Assembly: GCA_046292345.1 (NCBI GenBank)
Contig: JBKBRC010000037.1
Location: forward strand, 1-22,554
DNA length: 22,554 bases
Direction: 5' to 3'
Source: JBKBRC01 sp046292345
GTDB taxonomy: Bacteria > Bacteroidota > Rhodothermia > Rhodothermales > Rubricoccaceae
The translations under genes were made by a program, and so were the position numbers. A model generated the notes under the pieces. It did no database searches. It saw only the letters and a program-made list of their open reading frames with translations, and was not told where the DNA came from. Numbering within the stretch: the first letter of the stretch is position 1; each line of letters opens with the position of its first letter. This document shows positions 14,771 through 22,438 of this stretch, one piece after another.

Positions 14771-16966
14771 ATGACCAAACTGCTTTCCGACCCCGCGCTG
14801 CTCGCGGCCCTCGTCGCCGCGGCCGTGGGCGCGCTCGGCCTCGCGCTCGCGCCGGGCGCGCACGCGCAGGCGGGCGCCGCGGCGCCCGCGGGCACCCCCA
14901 ACCCGCTGCTCGAGCCCTGGACCGGTCCCTACGACGGCCTCCCGCCCTTCGACCGCGTCGAGGTGGCGCACTTCGAGCCGGCGCTCGAGGCCGCCATGGC
15001 CGAGCACCTCGCCGAGATCGAGGCGATCGCGACGAGCAAGGCCATGCCGACGTTCGAGAACACGATCGCCGCGCTCGAGCGCGCCGGCGCCACGATGCAG
15101 CGCGTCTCGGCCGTCTACGGCGTCTGGGCCGGCAACATGAGCACACCCGAGTTCCAGGCCGTCCAGCGCACGATGTCGCCTCGCCTGGCGGCTTACTCGG
15201 ACCGGATCACGCAGAACGAGGCGCTCTTCGAGCGCATCGAGGCCGTCTACACCGGCCCCGAGATGGCCGCGCTCACGCCCGAGCAGCAGCGCCTCGTGTG
15301 GCTCTACCACAACAACTTCGTCCGCGCCGGCGCCCGCCTCGACGCCGCGCAGAAGGCGCGCCTCTCGGCCATCAACCAGGAGCTGGCGGGCCTGTTCACG
15401 CAGTTCGGTCAGAACGTGCTCGCCGACGAGACCGACCTCTATCTCGTCATCCGCGACGAGACCGACCTGGCGGGCCTGCCGCAGTCGGCCGTGGACGCGG
15501 CGGCGGCGGCGGCCGAGAGCCGCGGCTACGCCGGCGCCTGGGTCATCGCCAACACGCGCTCGGCGATGGAGCCCTTCCTGACGTACGCGCACAACCGCGA
15601 TCTCCGCCGGCAGGCCTTCGAGCTCTTTACCGGGCGCGGCGACAACGGCGACGCCAACGACAACAACGCGCTCATCTCGCAGATCCTCGCGCTGCGCGCC
15701 GAGCGCGCGGCCCTGCTCGGCTACGAGACGCACGCGCACTGGCGCACCGAGAACACGATGGCCGGCGACCCGTACGCCGGGCTCCGCTTGATGGAGCAGG
15801 TCTGGACGCCCGCCGTGGCCCGCGTCAGAGAGGAGGTGGCCGACATGCAGGCCATCGCCGATGCGCGCGGCGACGGGATCACGATCGAGCCGTGGGACTA
15901 CCGCTACTACGCCGAGATCGTGCGCAAGGAGCGCTATGACCTCGACGAGAACGAGGTCAAGCCCTACCTCCAGCTCGACCGCCTCGTCGACGGCATGTTC
16001 TGGGTCGGTGGCGAGCTCTTCGGGTTCGACTTCGCCGAGGTCCGCGACGTGCCCGTCTTCCACGAGGACGTGCGCGTCTGGAACGTGACGAGCCGCGAGA
16101 CGGGTGCCCACGTCGGGCTGTTCTACTTCGACCCGTACGCCCGCGCCGGCAAGCGCTCCGGCGCCTGGATGACGTCCTACCGCCCACAGCAGCGCATGGA
16201 CGGCAAGGCGCAGACGGTGCTCGTCTCCAACAACTCCAACTTCATCCAGGGCCGTCCGGGCGAGCCCGTCTTGATCTCGTGGGGCGACGCCGAGACGCTC
16301 TTCCACGAGTTCGGGCACGCGCTGCACGGCCTCGCCTCGGACGTGACCTACCCGAGCCTCTCCGGCACGGCCGTCGCGCGCGACTACGTCGAGTTCCCGT
16401 CGCAGCTGCTCGAGCACTGGCTGGCCACCCCTGAGGTGCTCGACCGCTTCGCCGTGCACTACCAGACCGGCGAGCCGATGCCGCGCGCGCTCGTCGAGCG
16501 CATCGAGCGCGCCGCGGGCCACGGCGAGGGCTTCCGCACGGTCGAGTTCCTGGCGAGCGGCCTCTACGACATGCGCGTGCACCTCGAGCGCGAGCACCCG
16601 ATCGACGCGCGCGCGTTCGAGGAGCGCGTGCTGGCCGAGTACGGCCTGCCACGCGAAATCGTAATGCGCCACCGCCCGACGCACTTCCTGCACATTTTCT
16701 CGAGCGACGGCTACTCGGCCGGCTACTACAGCTATCTCTGGTCGGACGTGCTCACGGCCGACGCCTACGAGGCCTTCCTCGAGGGCGAGGGCCCCTACGA
16801 CCGCGCCGTCGCGGACCGGCTCGTGCGGCACGTCTTCTCGGCCGGCAACACCGTCGATCCGGCCGAGGGCTACCGCGCCTTCCGCGGCCGCGACCCGGAG
16901 GTGGACGCGCTCATGCGCAAGCGCGGTTTCGCCGACGAGGCGCCGTCGGTGGGCGTGCAGCGCTGA
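14771..16966 (+). CDS. M3 family oligopeptidase (Dcp/oligopeptidase A-like), exported
   Basis: This 731-residue zinc metallopeptidase cleaves short peptides. A signal-like N-terminus (about 1-33, ending APGAHAQ) suggests a periplasmic or exported enzyme, as in Dcp. The long helical N-terminal half is typical of M3 (FENTIAALERAG near residue 95). The active site HEFGH (512-516) supplies two zinc His and the catalytic Glu, and E541 in DYVEFPSQLLEHW is the third ligand at the usual spacing. The C-terminal FSSDGYSAGYYSYLWSDV is also a family hallmark. Length is close to Dcp (about 680) plus a signal peptide. ATG at 14771; no Shine-Dalgarno. It ends at a strong bidirectional terminator. With the S9 and GGT-like enzymes it suggests extracytoplasmic peptide degradation for nutrition. 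Confidence 0.96.
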   Translation: MTKLLSDPALLAALVAAAVGALGLALAPGAHAQAGAAAPAGTPNPLLEPWTGPYDGLPPFDRVEVAHFEPALEAAMAEHLAEIEAIATSKAMPTFENTIAALERAGATMQRVSAVYGVWAGNMSTPEFQAVQRTMSPRLAAYSDRITQNEALFERIEAVYTGPEMAALTPEQQRLVWLYHNNFVRAGARLDAAQKARLSAINQELAGLFTQFGQNVLADETDLYLVIRDETDLAGLPQSAVDAAAAAAESRGYAGAWVIANTRSAMEPFLTYAHNRDLRRQAFELFTGRGDNGDANDNNALISQILALRAERAALLGYETHAHWRTENTMAGDPYAGLRLMEQVWTPAVARVREEVADMQAIADARGDGITIEPWDYRYYAEIVRKERYDLDENEVKPYLQLDRLVDGMFWVGGELFGFDFAEVRDVPVFHEDVRVWNVTSRETGAHVGLFYFDPYARAGKRSGAWMTSYRPQQRMDGKAQTVLVSNNSNFIQGRPGEPVLISWGDAETLFHEFGHALHGLASDVTYPSLSGTAVARDYVEFPSQLLEHWLATPEVLDRFAVHYQTGEPMPRALVERIERAAGHGEGFRTVEFLASGLYDMRVHLEREHPIDARAFEERVLAEYGLPREIVMRHRPTHFLHIFSSDGYSAGYYSYLWSDVLTADAYEAFLEGEGPYDRAVADRLVRHVFSAGNTVDPAEGYRAFRGRDPEVDALMRKRGFADEAPSVGVQR

Positions 16967-16990
16967 CGCCGGCGCGTGTCCGGTAGCGCG

Positions 16991-17025
16991 AAGAAGGCCG
17001 CGGCGACGCACGCCGCGGCCTTCTT
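16991..17025. terminator. Perfect bidirectional Rho-independent terminator
   Basis: AAGAAGGCCGCGGCG (16991-17005) and its exact reverse complement (17011-17025) form a 15-bp stem with a five-base loop, ACGCA. The stem starts with an A-rich arm and ends TTCTTC, giving a pyrimidine end on either strand. It lies between the convergent M3 peptidase and gamma-glutamyltransferase-like genes, so it can terminate both. Confidence 0.88.
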
Positions 17026-17069
17026 CTGCTCCGGCCCTCCGCGCGCAGCCCGACGGCCGCCGGCGCGGC

Positions 17070-18839
17070 TCAGAAGCCGGCCGCGCTGCCGTCTACGCGC
17101 GACTCGGTCGCGCCCCAGTAGACGCGGTTCTCCGCGTCCCAGCGCACGGCCTGATAGCCGCCGAAGTGCGTGAACGCCTCCTCGCACAGCCGGTGGCCAC
17201 GCGCCGCGAGCGCCTCCCGTACCGACGCCGGAATGCCCGACTCGAGCGAGACGCAGCCGCCATCGGTCATGCGCCTGCCCGGCGACGACGGCTCGGTGGA
17301 GCCCGCGTGGCGCCAGCGCGCTACGTCCCCCGCCGCCTGGATGTCCATCCCGAAGAGCACGTGGTTGAGGAAGACCTGCACCTGCCCCTGCGGCTGCACG
17401 TCGCCGCCCATAACGCCGTAGGCCATGTACGGCCGGCCCTCGCGCGTGACGAAGCCAGGGATGATGGTGTGGAAAGGCCGCTTTCCGGGCGCGTAGGCGT
17501 TGGGGTGCCCGGGCTCGAGCGCAAAGCCGGCGCCGCGGTTCTGGAACGAGAAGCCCAGCGCCGGCGGCGTGAAGCCGCTGCCGAAGCCGGCGTAGTTGGA
17601 CTGGATGAGCGAGATCATCATACCGTCGGCATCGCCGACAGCGAGCGTGATCGTGCCGCCACGCCCGGCGCGCACGTCGCCCGGTTCGAAGGCGTCGGAG
17701 GCGCGGGCGGGGTCGATGAGCGCGCGCCGCGCGGCCAGGTACTCGGGGGCGATCAGCGCCGCCGGGTCTACGTCCATGAACGCCGGATCGGCATAGAACC
17801 GGGCGCGGTCCTCGTAGACGACCTTCTTGGCCTCGATGAGGTGGTGCAGGTAGTCGGCCGAGTTGTGGCCCATCGCGCGCAGATCGAAGCCGGCGGCGAG
17901 GCCGAGCAGTTGCAGCGTGGCAAGCCCCTGCCCGTTGGGCGGCAGCTGCCAGAGCGTGTACCCCTCGACGGTCACGCCGAGCGGCTCGACCCAGTCGTGC
18001 GTGTGCGCGGCCAGATCTTCGGCCGTCAGGTAGCAGCCCGCCTCGGCGCAGAACGCCTCGATCTCCCGCGCGATCTCGCCGCGGTAGAACGCGTCCGATC
18101 CGCCCTCGGCGACGCGGCGGAGCGTACGCGCGAGCGCGGGGTTGCGGAAGCGCTCGCCCTCGCGCGGCGCGCGTCCGCCGGGCAGAAACACATCCGCGAA
18201 GCCTGGCTGCCGGGCCAGGCGCGGCGCGCGCGCCCACAGCGCGGCGATGTAGCTCGGCACGGGCGCGCCGTCCTCGGCGTAGCCAATCGCGGGCGCGAGC
18301 AGGCGCGGCATCGGCAGCCGCCCGAAGCGCCCGTGCAGCGCGTACCACCCGTCGACGGCGCCGGGCACGGTGACGGAGTGGCCGCTCAGGAACGGGATCT
18401 CGCCTTCGGGGTGAGCGGCGCGGACGGCCTCGAGCGGCACGCCGCGCGGCGCGCGCCCGCTCGCGTTGAGGCCGAAGAGCCGCCCCTGGCCGCCGTCGGC
18501 CCGCGGGTCCCAGACGAGCGCGAACAGGTCCCCCCCGATGCCGTTGCCGGTCGGCTCGAGGAAGCCGATGACCGCATTGGCCGCGATCGCGGCGTCGACG
18601 GCCGAGCCGCCCTCGCGGAGCACCTCGAGCGCAACCTGTGTGGCGAGCGGGTGGCTCGTGGCCGCCATCGCGTTCGGCGCGACGGTCGCGCTGCGCATCG
18701 CCTGGCGAGGAGGGAAGTAGCGGTCACCGGGGCCGGAGGCCTCCGCCGGCGGGGGGGCGGTCCGGGCGGCGTCTTGGGCGGCGAGCGGGCCAGGGCCGAA
18801 ACCGAGCATGAGCGCGAGAGAGAACGTGAGCGGGCGCAC
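17070..18839 (-). CDS. Gamma-glutamyltransferase family enzyme (GGT/cephalosporin-acylase-like), secreted
   Basis: This 589-residue Ntn-hydrolase has a signal peptide (about 1-21, ending GPLAAQ) and the GGT fold: MAATSHPLATQVALEVLREG near 58, GNGIGGDLFALVW, and a late FGSGFTPP segment. The family cuts itself before a Thr that becomes the nucleophile. The corresponding site is GRGGTITLAV with T396; the residue after it is Ile rather than the usual second Thr. The GSPGG segment of classical GGT is also replaced by GGDVQPQGQVQ, so this resembles the divergent YwrD/acylase branch more than glutathione-degrading GGT. The substrate is therefore uncertain. The start is GTG at 18839, directly at the signal peptide. 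It converges on the M3 peptidase at the 16991 terminator. Confidence 0.92.
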   Translation of the reverse strand: MRPLTFSLALMLGFGPGPLAAQDAARTAPPPAEASGPGDRYFPPRQAMRSATVAPNAMAATSHPLATQVALEVLREGGSAVDAAIAANAVIGFLEPTGNGIGGDLFALVWDPRADGGQGRLFGLNASGRAPRGVPLEAVRAAHPEGEIPFLSGHSVTVPGAVDGWYALHGRFGRLPMPRLLAPAIGYAEDGAPVPSYIAALWARAPRLARQPGFADVFLPGGRAPREGERFRNPALARTLRRVAEGGSDAFYRGEIAREIEAFCAEAGCYLTAEDLAAHTHDWVEPLGVTVEGYTLWQLPPNGQGLATLQLLGLAAGFDLRAMGHNSADYLHHLIEAKKVVYEDRARFYADPAFMDVDPAALIAPEYLAARRALIDPARASDAFEPGDVRAGRGGTITLAVGDADGMMISLIQSNYAGFGSGFTPPALGFSFQNRGAGFALEPGHPNAYAPGKRPFHTIIPGFVTREGRPYMAYGVMGGDVQPQGQVQVFLNHVLFGMDIQAAGDVARWRHAGSTEPSSPGRRMTDGGCVSLESGIPASVREALAARGHRLCEEAFTHFGGYQAVRWDAENRVYWGATESRVDGSAAGF

Positions 18840-18864
18840 GGGCAGCGAGGCAGACCAGACGTCC

Positions 18865-18872
18865 GCAAGCTA
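18865..18872 (-). promoter_or_regulatory. Promoter-like TAGCTTGC box before the GGT-like gene
   Basis: Read on the minus strand, TAGCTTGC lies about 25 bases ahead of the GTG at 18839. It shares the TAGCTT core with the boxes before the NSS transporter and FKBP genes. The match to the full Bacteroidota -7 consensus is moderate and the -33 element is unclear. Confidence 0.3.
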
Positions 18873-18924
18873 CGTGTCATGCCGGCAAGACTTATCCTGG
18901 CAAGACCGCGGGGGCAAAACGCCT

Positions 18925-18959
18925 GTCTCCTTCCGTCTCCGTCTCCGTGCGTCTCCGTC
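18925..18959. repeat. GTCTCC hexamer cluster
   Basis: GTCTCC occurs at 18925, 18935, 18941 and 18951, in the 187-base gap between the GGT-like gene and the end of the DUF3095 gene. The same gap also holds a 12-base palindrome at 18969-18980 and the inverted repeat GTTCC/GGAAC at 19004-19019. One of these may help end the DUF3095 transcript. No gene is seen in this gap. Confidence 0.6.
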
Positions 18960-19026
18960 AGCGCGCGCGGCCCGCGGGCCTCCGGATGGCGCCGCGCGCG
19001 GCGGTTCCCACGTCGGAACGGGCGCG

Positions 19027-20226
19027 TCACGGGCGAGCGGGGCGGTGCCCTGCCTCGAGCTGCTTCAACTGCGCCTTGAGCTGCCGCGCCGCCGCCGTGT
19101 AGCCCCCGCCGGACCCGTCCACGAAGTGGACCTGCCGGCCCATCCGGTCGAACACGAGGCACGTGAGCGTGGCGCGCGGCGAGACGTGGACGCCGTAGAC
19201 GAGCGCACCAGCCGCGCGCAGGTGCTCGAGCTCGGCCTCGAGCGCAGCGCGCTGCGCCGGCGTGCCGCTCAGGATCATGCGCAGCGTGTCGTCGAACTTG
19301 CGCACGTCGGTCGAGGCGCGGAGCAGCGCGGGATAGCGCCCCCAGTCGGTGCGCTCGGTCCTGAGGCGCAGGGCCATCAGGACGCGCCCGAGCTGCGTCA
19401 GCCAGAACTCTCGGCGGCGGTAGGCCCGCCGCTCGGCCGGCGTGGCGGCGCGTATCATGGCCTCGCGCGCGAAGTCCGACGGACGGCGCATCAGGCGCAG
19501 GCGTGCCCGGGCGAGCGGGTGCGCGCGCGCCGCCGGGCCGTAGGCGCCCTCGATGGCCGCGAGCGCGTCTCGGTAGGCGGCTGCACGCGCCGCCTCGTCG
19601 GGCGCCGTGGCGGTCACGAGCAGGGCGACTATCTCGCCGTCGGGGCTTTCGACCTCCTGCCAGCGGCACTCGAGGCCCTCGAAGAGCGCACGCGTCGGGT
19701 CGTCGGCGGCCGGGCCGGGGCCGAGGGCGTAGCCCGGGCCCGTCTCGGCGCCCTTGACGAGCGCCTCGGCGAGCGCGAGCCCCCCGCCCGAGACCATCGC
19801 CTGCGCGTACCCCTCCGAGACCTCGAGGCGGAGCACGTCCACGCGCGCGCCGCGGGCGTAGACGTCGGCGACCGGGACGAGCCCGACGCGGAGCGCGAGG
19901 CCGAAGTCGTCGGCCGCGATGCGGCGTACGGTGCGCAGGACCGGGCGCAGCCCCCGGGCGAGCGCCGGCGGGACGAGCATCGTCGCGCCGTCGCCGCCGA
20001 AGATGAACGGCACCTCAGTCTCGCCCGAGGTGTTGAGCACGGCTGCGATGCACGCCGCGCCGACAAAGTTGACGTCCCGGTAGCGCCCCGCGGCGACGGC
20101 CGCCGTGGAGCCCTCCACGTCCGTGATCACGATCCACCAGTCGGCCGGCAGCGGCGCGTAGGCCGACGGGTCGGCGACGGTCTCGAACGCTTTGCGCGCA
20201 GGCAGGCGGGTGTAGAAAGCGCTCGA
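19027..20226 (-). CDS. DUF3095 family protein, 5' end in assembly gap
   Basis: 399 residues are visible. They match my recollection of DUF3095: FYTRLPA and PLPADWWIVITDVEGST near the start, then GRYRDVNFVGAACIAAVLN, PFIFGGDGATMLVP, and FDRMGRQVHFVDGSGGGYT near the end. The function of the family is not established. D36 (ITD) and D79 (GGDG) lie 43 residues apart, in motifs like the two metal-binding Asp segments of class III nucleotidyl cyclases, and LALRVGL follows where cyclases have LRVGIH. A cyclase-like fold is inference. A GTG at 20130 is not the real start: the frame runs 32 conserved codons further, to the N block, so only a few N-terminal residues should be missing. It is downstream of, and on the same strand as, the GAF-histidine kinase. 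Confidence 0.85.
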   Translation of the reverse strand, partial: SSAFYTRLPARKAFETVADPSAYAPLPADWWIVITDVEGSTAAVAAGRYRDVNFVGAACIAAVLNTSGETEVPFIFGGDGATMLVPPALARGLRPVLRTVRRIAADDFGLALRVGLVPVADVYARGARVDVLRLEVSEGYAQAMVSGGGLALAEALVKGAETGPGYALGPGPAADDPTRALFEGLECRWQEVESPDGEIVALLVTATAPDEAARAAAYRDALAAIEGAYGPAARAHPLARARLRLMRRPSDFAREAMIRAATPAERRAYRRREFWLTQLGRVLMALRLRTERTDWGRYPALLRASTDVRKFDDTLRMILSGTPAQRAALEAELEHLRAAGALVYGVHVSPRATLTCLVFDRMGRQVHFVDGSGGGYTAAARQLKAQLKQLEAGHRPARP

Positions 20227-20326
20227 NNNNNNNNNNNNNNNNNNNNNNNNNNNNNNNNNNNNNNNNNNNNNNNNNNNNNNNNNNNNNNNNNNNNNNNNNN
20301 NNNNNNNNNNNNNNNNNNNNNNNNNN
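20227..20326. other. Scaffold gap of 100 N
   Basis: Exactly 100 N bases, a conventional length for a gap of unknown size. It separates the histidine kinase stop from the DUF3095 start and directly abuts a 20-bp tandem repeat, which probably caused the break. The real content may include more repeat copies, the DUF3095 start codon, or even a small gene. Confidence 0.97.
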
Positions 20327-20366
20327 CTTGCGGGGCAGCGGTCGGCCTTGCGGGGCAGCGGTCACA
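20327..20366. repeat. 20-bp tandem repeat at the gap edge
   Basis: Two copies (20327-20346 and 20347-20366) share 17 identical bases, CTTGCGGGGCAGCGGTC. The second copy includes the stop codon of the histidine kinase gene (20362-20364). The array runs straight into the N block, so the true copy number is unknown. Confidence 0.92.
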
Positions 20367-21687
20367 CGACCGGAGCGGCGAGCGGAAGCGTCAGGCGGAA
20401 GGTAGCGCCTCCGCCCCGCCCGTCCCCGGTCGCCTCGTCGTCTACGGCGACCGTGCCGCCGTGGCGCGCTGCGATGCGCTGCGCGATGGCGAGGCCGAGC
20501 CCGAGGCCCTCGCGCGCGCGCGCGTCCCCGCCCCCGATCTGGTAGAAGGGAGCGAAGATGCGCGTGCGCTCTGCCGGCGGAATGCCCGGCCCTGTATCGG
20601 CAATCCGGACGAGCGCCTCGCCGTCGCCGTCGGCGGTGAGGGTGACCGTGCCGCCCGGCCCGGCGAAGGCGAGCGCGTTGTCCAGCAGGGCCGCGAGCGC
20701 CCGCCCGAGCGCAGGGGCCTCGGCGCGGACGAGCCGGGGCACGCGGTGCAGGCGCATCTGGAGCGTCACCCCGCTCGCCTCGGCCGCGGGCAGGGCCGCG
20801 CGGACGGCCGCGGCGCAGACGGCCTGGAGCGCCACGACGGGGGCGTCCGCCGGAAGCGGCTCGCCGCCGAGCAGGCTCACCTGCGTCATCGCCTCGACGA
20901 CCTGCTGCACCTTGCCCGCCGCCGCCTCGACCTCGCCGGCGACAGCCGCCAGCGGCGAGCCGGCGGCCTCGGCGCGCAGCGACGCCGCGAAGCCGAGCAC
21001 GGCCGCGAGCGGCGTGCGCAGCTCGTGAGAGGCGACCGTCAGAAAGTCCGTCTTTACGCGGTCAAGTGCGGCCAGCTCCTCGTGCACGCGGTGGAGCGCC
21101 GCGCGCTGCTGCGCGTTGCGCAGCGCGACGGCCGCCTGCGCCGCGAGCACGTCGAGCAGTTCGAGCGCGTCCTCGGCGAAGACGCCCCCGTGCGGGTTGA
21201 GCACCTGCAGTACGCCGAGCGGCCGCCCCTCGACGGCGAGCGGGACCCCGATGAGTGCCTGCGTCGCGATGCCGGTCATGCCGGCCACCGTGGCGTCGTG
21301 ACGCGTGTCGGCGCGGGCGTCTACGGAGACGACGGGCGCGTTGCTCGTGAACACGTCGCCGGCGAGGCTGCCCGTCGTAGGTACCGGCACGCGGGCGAGG
21401 ACAGCGAGGTCAGCCCCGCGCACGGCCACGAAGCGCAGCGCGTCGGCTCGCTCGTCGTAGAGCAGCACGGAAGCGCCGGCGCACGCGAGCACGTCCGTCG
21501 CCGCATCGAGAATCGCGTCGAGCAGCGGCTCCAGGCGCGTCTCGGCGCTGAGCATGAGCGCGACGCCGAGCAGCCGGCGCATGCGCGCGTACCCGCCGAG
21601 GGCCCCGGCATCCGGCGGCGGGGCGGCCGGCGGGCCGGCAGCGTGAGCGAAGGTCGGACGGGGAGCGAGGGCGATCGCAGAGGGCAC
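20362..21687 (-). CDS. Cytosolic GAF-domain sensor histidine kinase
   Basis: This 441-residue protein has no membrane helix. A GAF domain (about 50-192) is followed by the dimerisation/phosphoacceptor helix with SHELRTPLAAVLGF (H221), then an HATPase domain with N-box ALLDNALAFAG (333-343), ADTGPGIP (363-370), FAPFYQ (378-383) and GLGLGLAIAQRIAARHGG (394-411). All residues needed for autophosphorylation appear present. It would sense a small molecule or redox/light state through GAF and phosphorylate a response regulator that is not in the window. The GTG at 21687 is chosen; the ATG at 21582 (MRRLLGVALML) is a shorter alternative. The open frame further upstream overlaps the FKBP leader and is not protein-like. 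It is followed on the same strand by DUF3095 across the gap. Confidence 0.92.
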   Translation of the reverse strand: MPSAIALAPRPTFAHAAGPPAAPPPDAGALGGYARMRRLLGVALMLSAETRLEPLLDAILDAATDVLACAGASVLLYDERADALRFVAVRGADLAVLARVPVPTTGSLAGDVFTSNAPVVSVDARADTRHDATVAGMTGIATQALIGVPLAVEGRPLGVLQVLNPHGGVFAEDALELLDVLAAQAAVALRNAQQRAALHRVHEELAALDRVKTDFLTVASHELRTPLAAVLGFAASLRAEAAGSPLAAVAGEVEAAAGKVQQVVEAMTQVSLLGGEPLPADAPVVALQAVCAAAVRAALPAAEASGVTLQMRLHRVPRLVRAEAPALGRALAALLDNALAFAGPGGTVTLTADGDGEALVRIADTGPGIPPAERTRIFAPFYQIGGGDARAREGLGLGLAIAQRIAARHGGTVAVDDEATGDGRGGGATFRLTLPLAAPVV

Positions 21688-21888
21688 GGGCGTGAGATGC
21701 TGGTTGCCCCGCGTATCGGCCGGGGCCGGCCCGGACCGTAGCGTTTTTATCGGTCCCGCCCTGGTCGGTCGTGCTTTTTGCGCGCGTGCCCGCGCTCTCC
21801 ATAGCCCCGGTCGCCCGCAAGGCACGGCGCGCACGTGAAGCCCGCGCGCAGCTTTGGCGGAGGCCGCTGCCGCGCGCAGCGACGGACC

Positions 21889-21896
21889 TAGCTTGT
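21889..21896 (+). promoter_or_regulatory. Promoter-like TAGCTTGT box before the FKBP gene
   Basis: TAGCTTGT is 47 bases ahead of the FKBP start and repeats the TAGCTT core found before other genes in this window. No convincing -33 element is visible at the expected distance. The 256-base divergent region (21688-21943) otherwise shows only two short A/T runs near 21744 and 21775. Confidence 0.3.
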
Positions 21897-21943
21897 CGCC
21901 TTCCCCTTTCCTCGCAGGCCCCGCCTGCCCTTCCCCCTGCCTC

Positions 21944-22375
21944 ATGGCTACTGCAAAGACCGGAGACACCGTCCACATCCACTACACCGGTCGCCTGGAC
22001 GATGGCACGGTGTTCGACTCGTCAGAGGGCCGCGAGCCGCTCGCGTTCACGCTGGGCGAGGGCCAGGTCATCCCTGGCTTCGAGCACGGCGTCGCCGGCA
22101 TGGCCGAGGGCGAGCAGAAGACGATCACGATCCCGGTCGAGGAGGCCTACGGGCCCTACGAGAGCCGCCTCGTGCTCAACGTGCCCCGTGCCCAGTTCCC
22201 GGAAGACTACGAGCCCGAGATCGGGCAGCGGCTCCAGGTCGGGCTCGAGGACGGCAGCGTGCTCGAGGTCGAGGTCGTCGGCGTGGGCGACGAGACGGTC
22301 TCGCTCGACGCCAACCACCCGCTCGCGGGCGAGGCGCTCACGTTCGACCTGTCGCTGGTGCGCATCGGCGCCTGA
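21944..22375 (+). CDS. FKBP-type peptidyl-prolyl isomerase, SlyD-like
   Basis: This 143-residue enzyme speeds cis-trans isomerisation of prolyl bonds and probably acts as a chaperone. The FKBP half-domain is seen in VHIHYTGRLDDGTVFDSS (10-27) and FTLGEGQVIPGFEHGVAGM (35-53). The inserted chaperone flap of SlyD runs about 70-125. The closing motif DANHPLAGEALTFDL (122-136) is a SlyD hallmark. Unlike E. coli SlyD it stops soon after this motif and lacks the His/Cys-rich metal-binding tail. No signal peptide, so cytosolic. The ATG at 21944 is chosen because homology begins within five residues; an upstream in-frame ATG at 21854 would add Pro/Ala/Ser-rich sequence unlike the family and lies before the likely promoter. 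Confidence 0.96.
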   Translation: MATAKTGDTVHIHYTGRLDDGTVFDSSEGREPLAFTLGEGQVIPGFEHGVAGMAEGEQKTITIPVEEAYGPYESRLVLNVPRAQFPEDYEPEIGQRLQVGLEDGSVLEVEVVGVGDETVSLDANHPLAGEALTFDLSLVRIGA

Positions 22376-22385
22376 GCGCACGCCC

Positions 22386-22438
22386 GGCAGGCGGACGCCA
22401 GCGGGCGGGCCGAGGCCGCCGGCGTCAGGCGTCCTGCC
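22386..22438. terminator. Nested hairpin between FKBP and the last gene
   Basis: GGCAGG (22386-22391) pairs with CCTGCC (22433-22438), and GACGCC (22394-22399) with GGCGTC (22421-22426). A further GGC/GCC-rich stem lies inside. The structure contains the stop codon of the minus-strand gene and lies 10 bases after the FKBP stop, so it may serve both convergent genes. No T-run. Confidence 0.4.

Noticed and set aside
14543..17011. Minus-strand frame open for over 800 codons, continuous with the S9 peptidase gene
   Set aside because: It is antisense to the whole M3 peptidase gene, which has clear catalytic motifs. High GC and biased codon use remove stops from this antisense frame. The translated sequence shows no domain before the signal peptide at 14542.
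16976..17173. Plus-strand 65-codon ORF after the M3 peptidase
   Set aside because: It reads through the perfect terminator hairpin at 16991-17025 and then antisense to the GGT-like gene.
20128..20130. GTG as the start of the DUF3095 gene
   Set aside because: The frame continues upstream with residues typical of the family (FYTRLPA, PLPADWW) up to the N block, so this Val is internal.
21688..21978. N-terminal extension of the histidine kinase by up to 97 residues
   Set aside because: It overlaps the FKBP start and leader, is Arg/Ala/Gly-rich and has no conserved feature; GTG 21687 or ATG 21582 is more likely.
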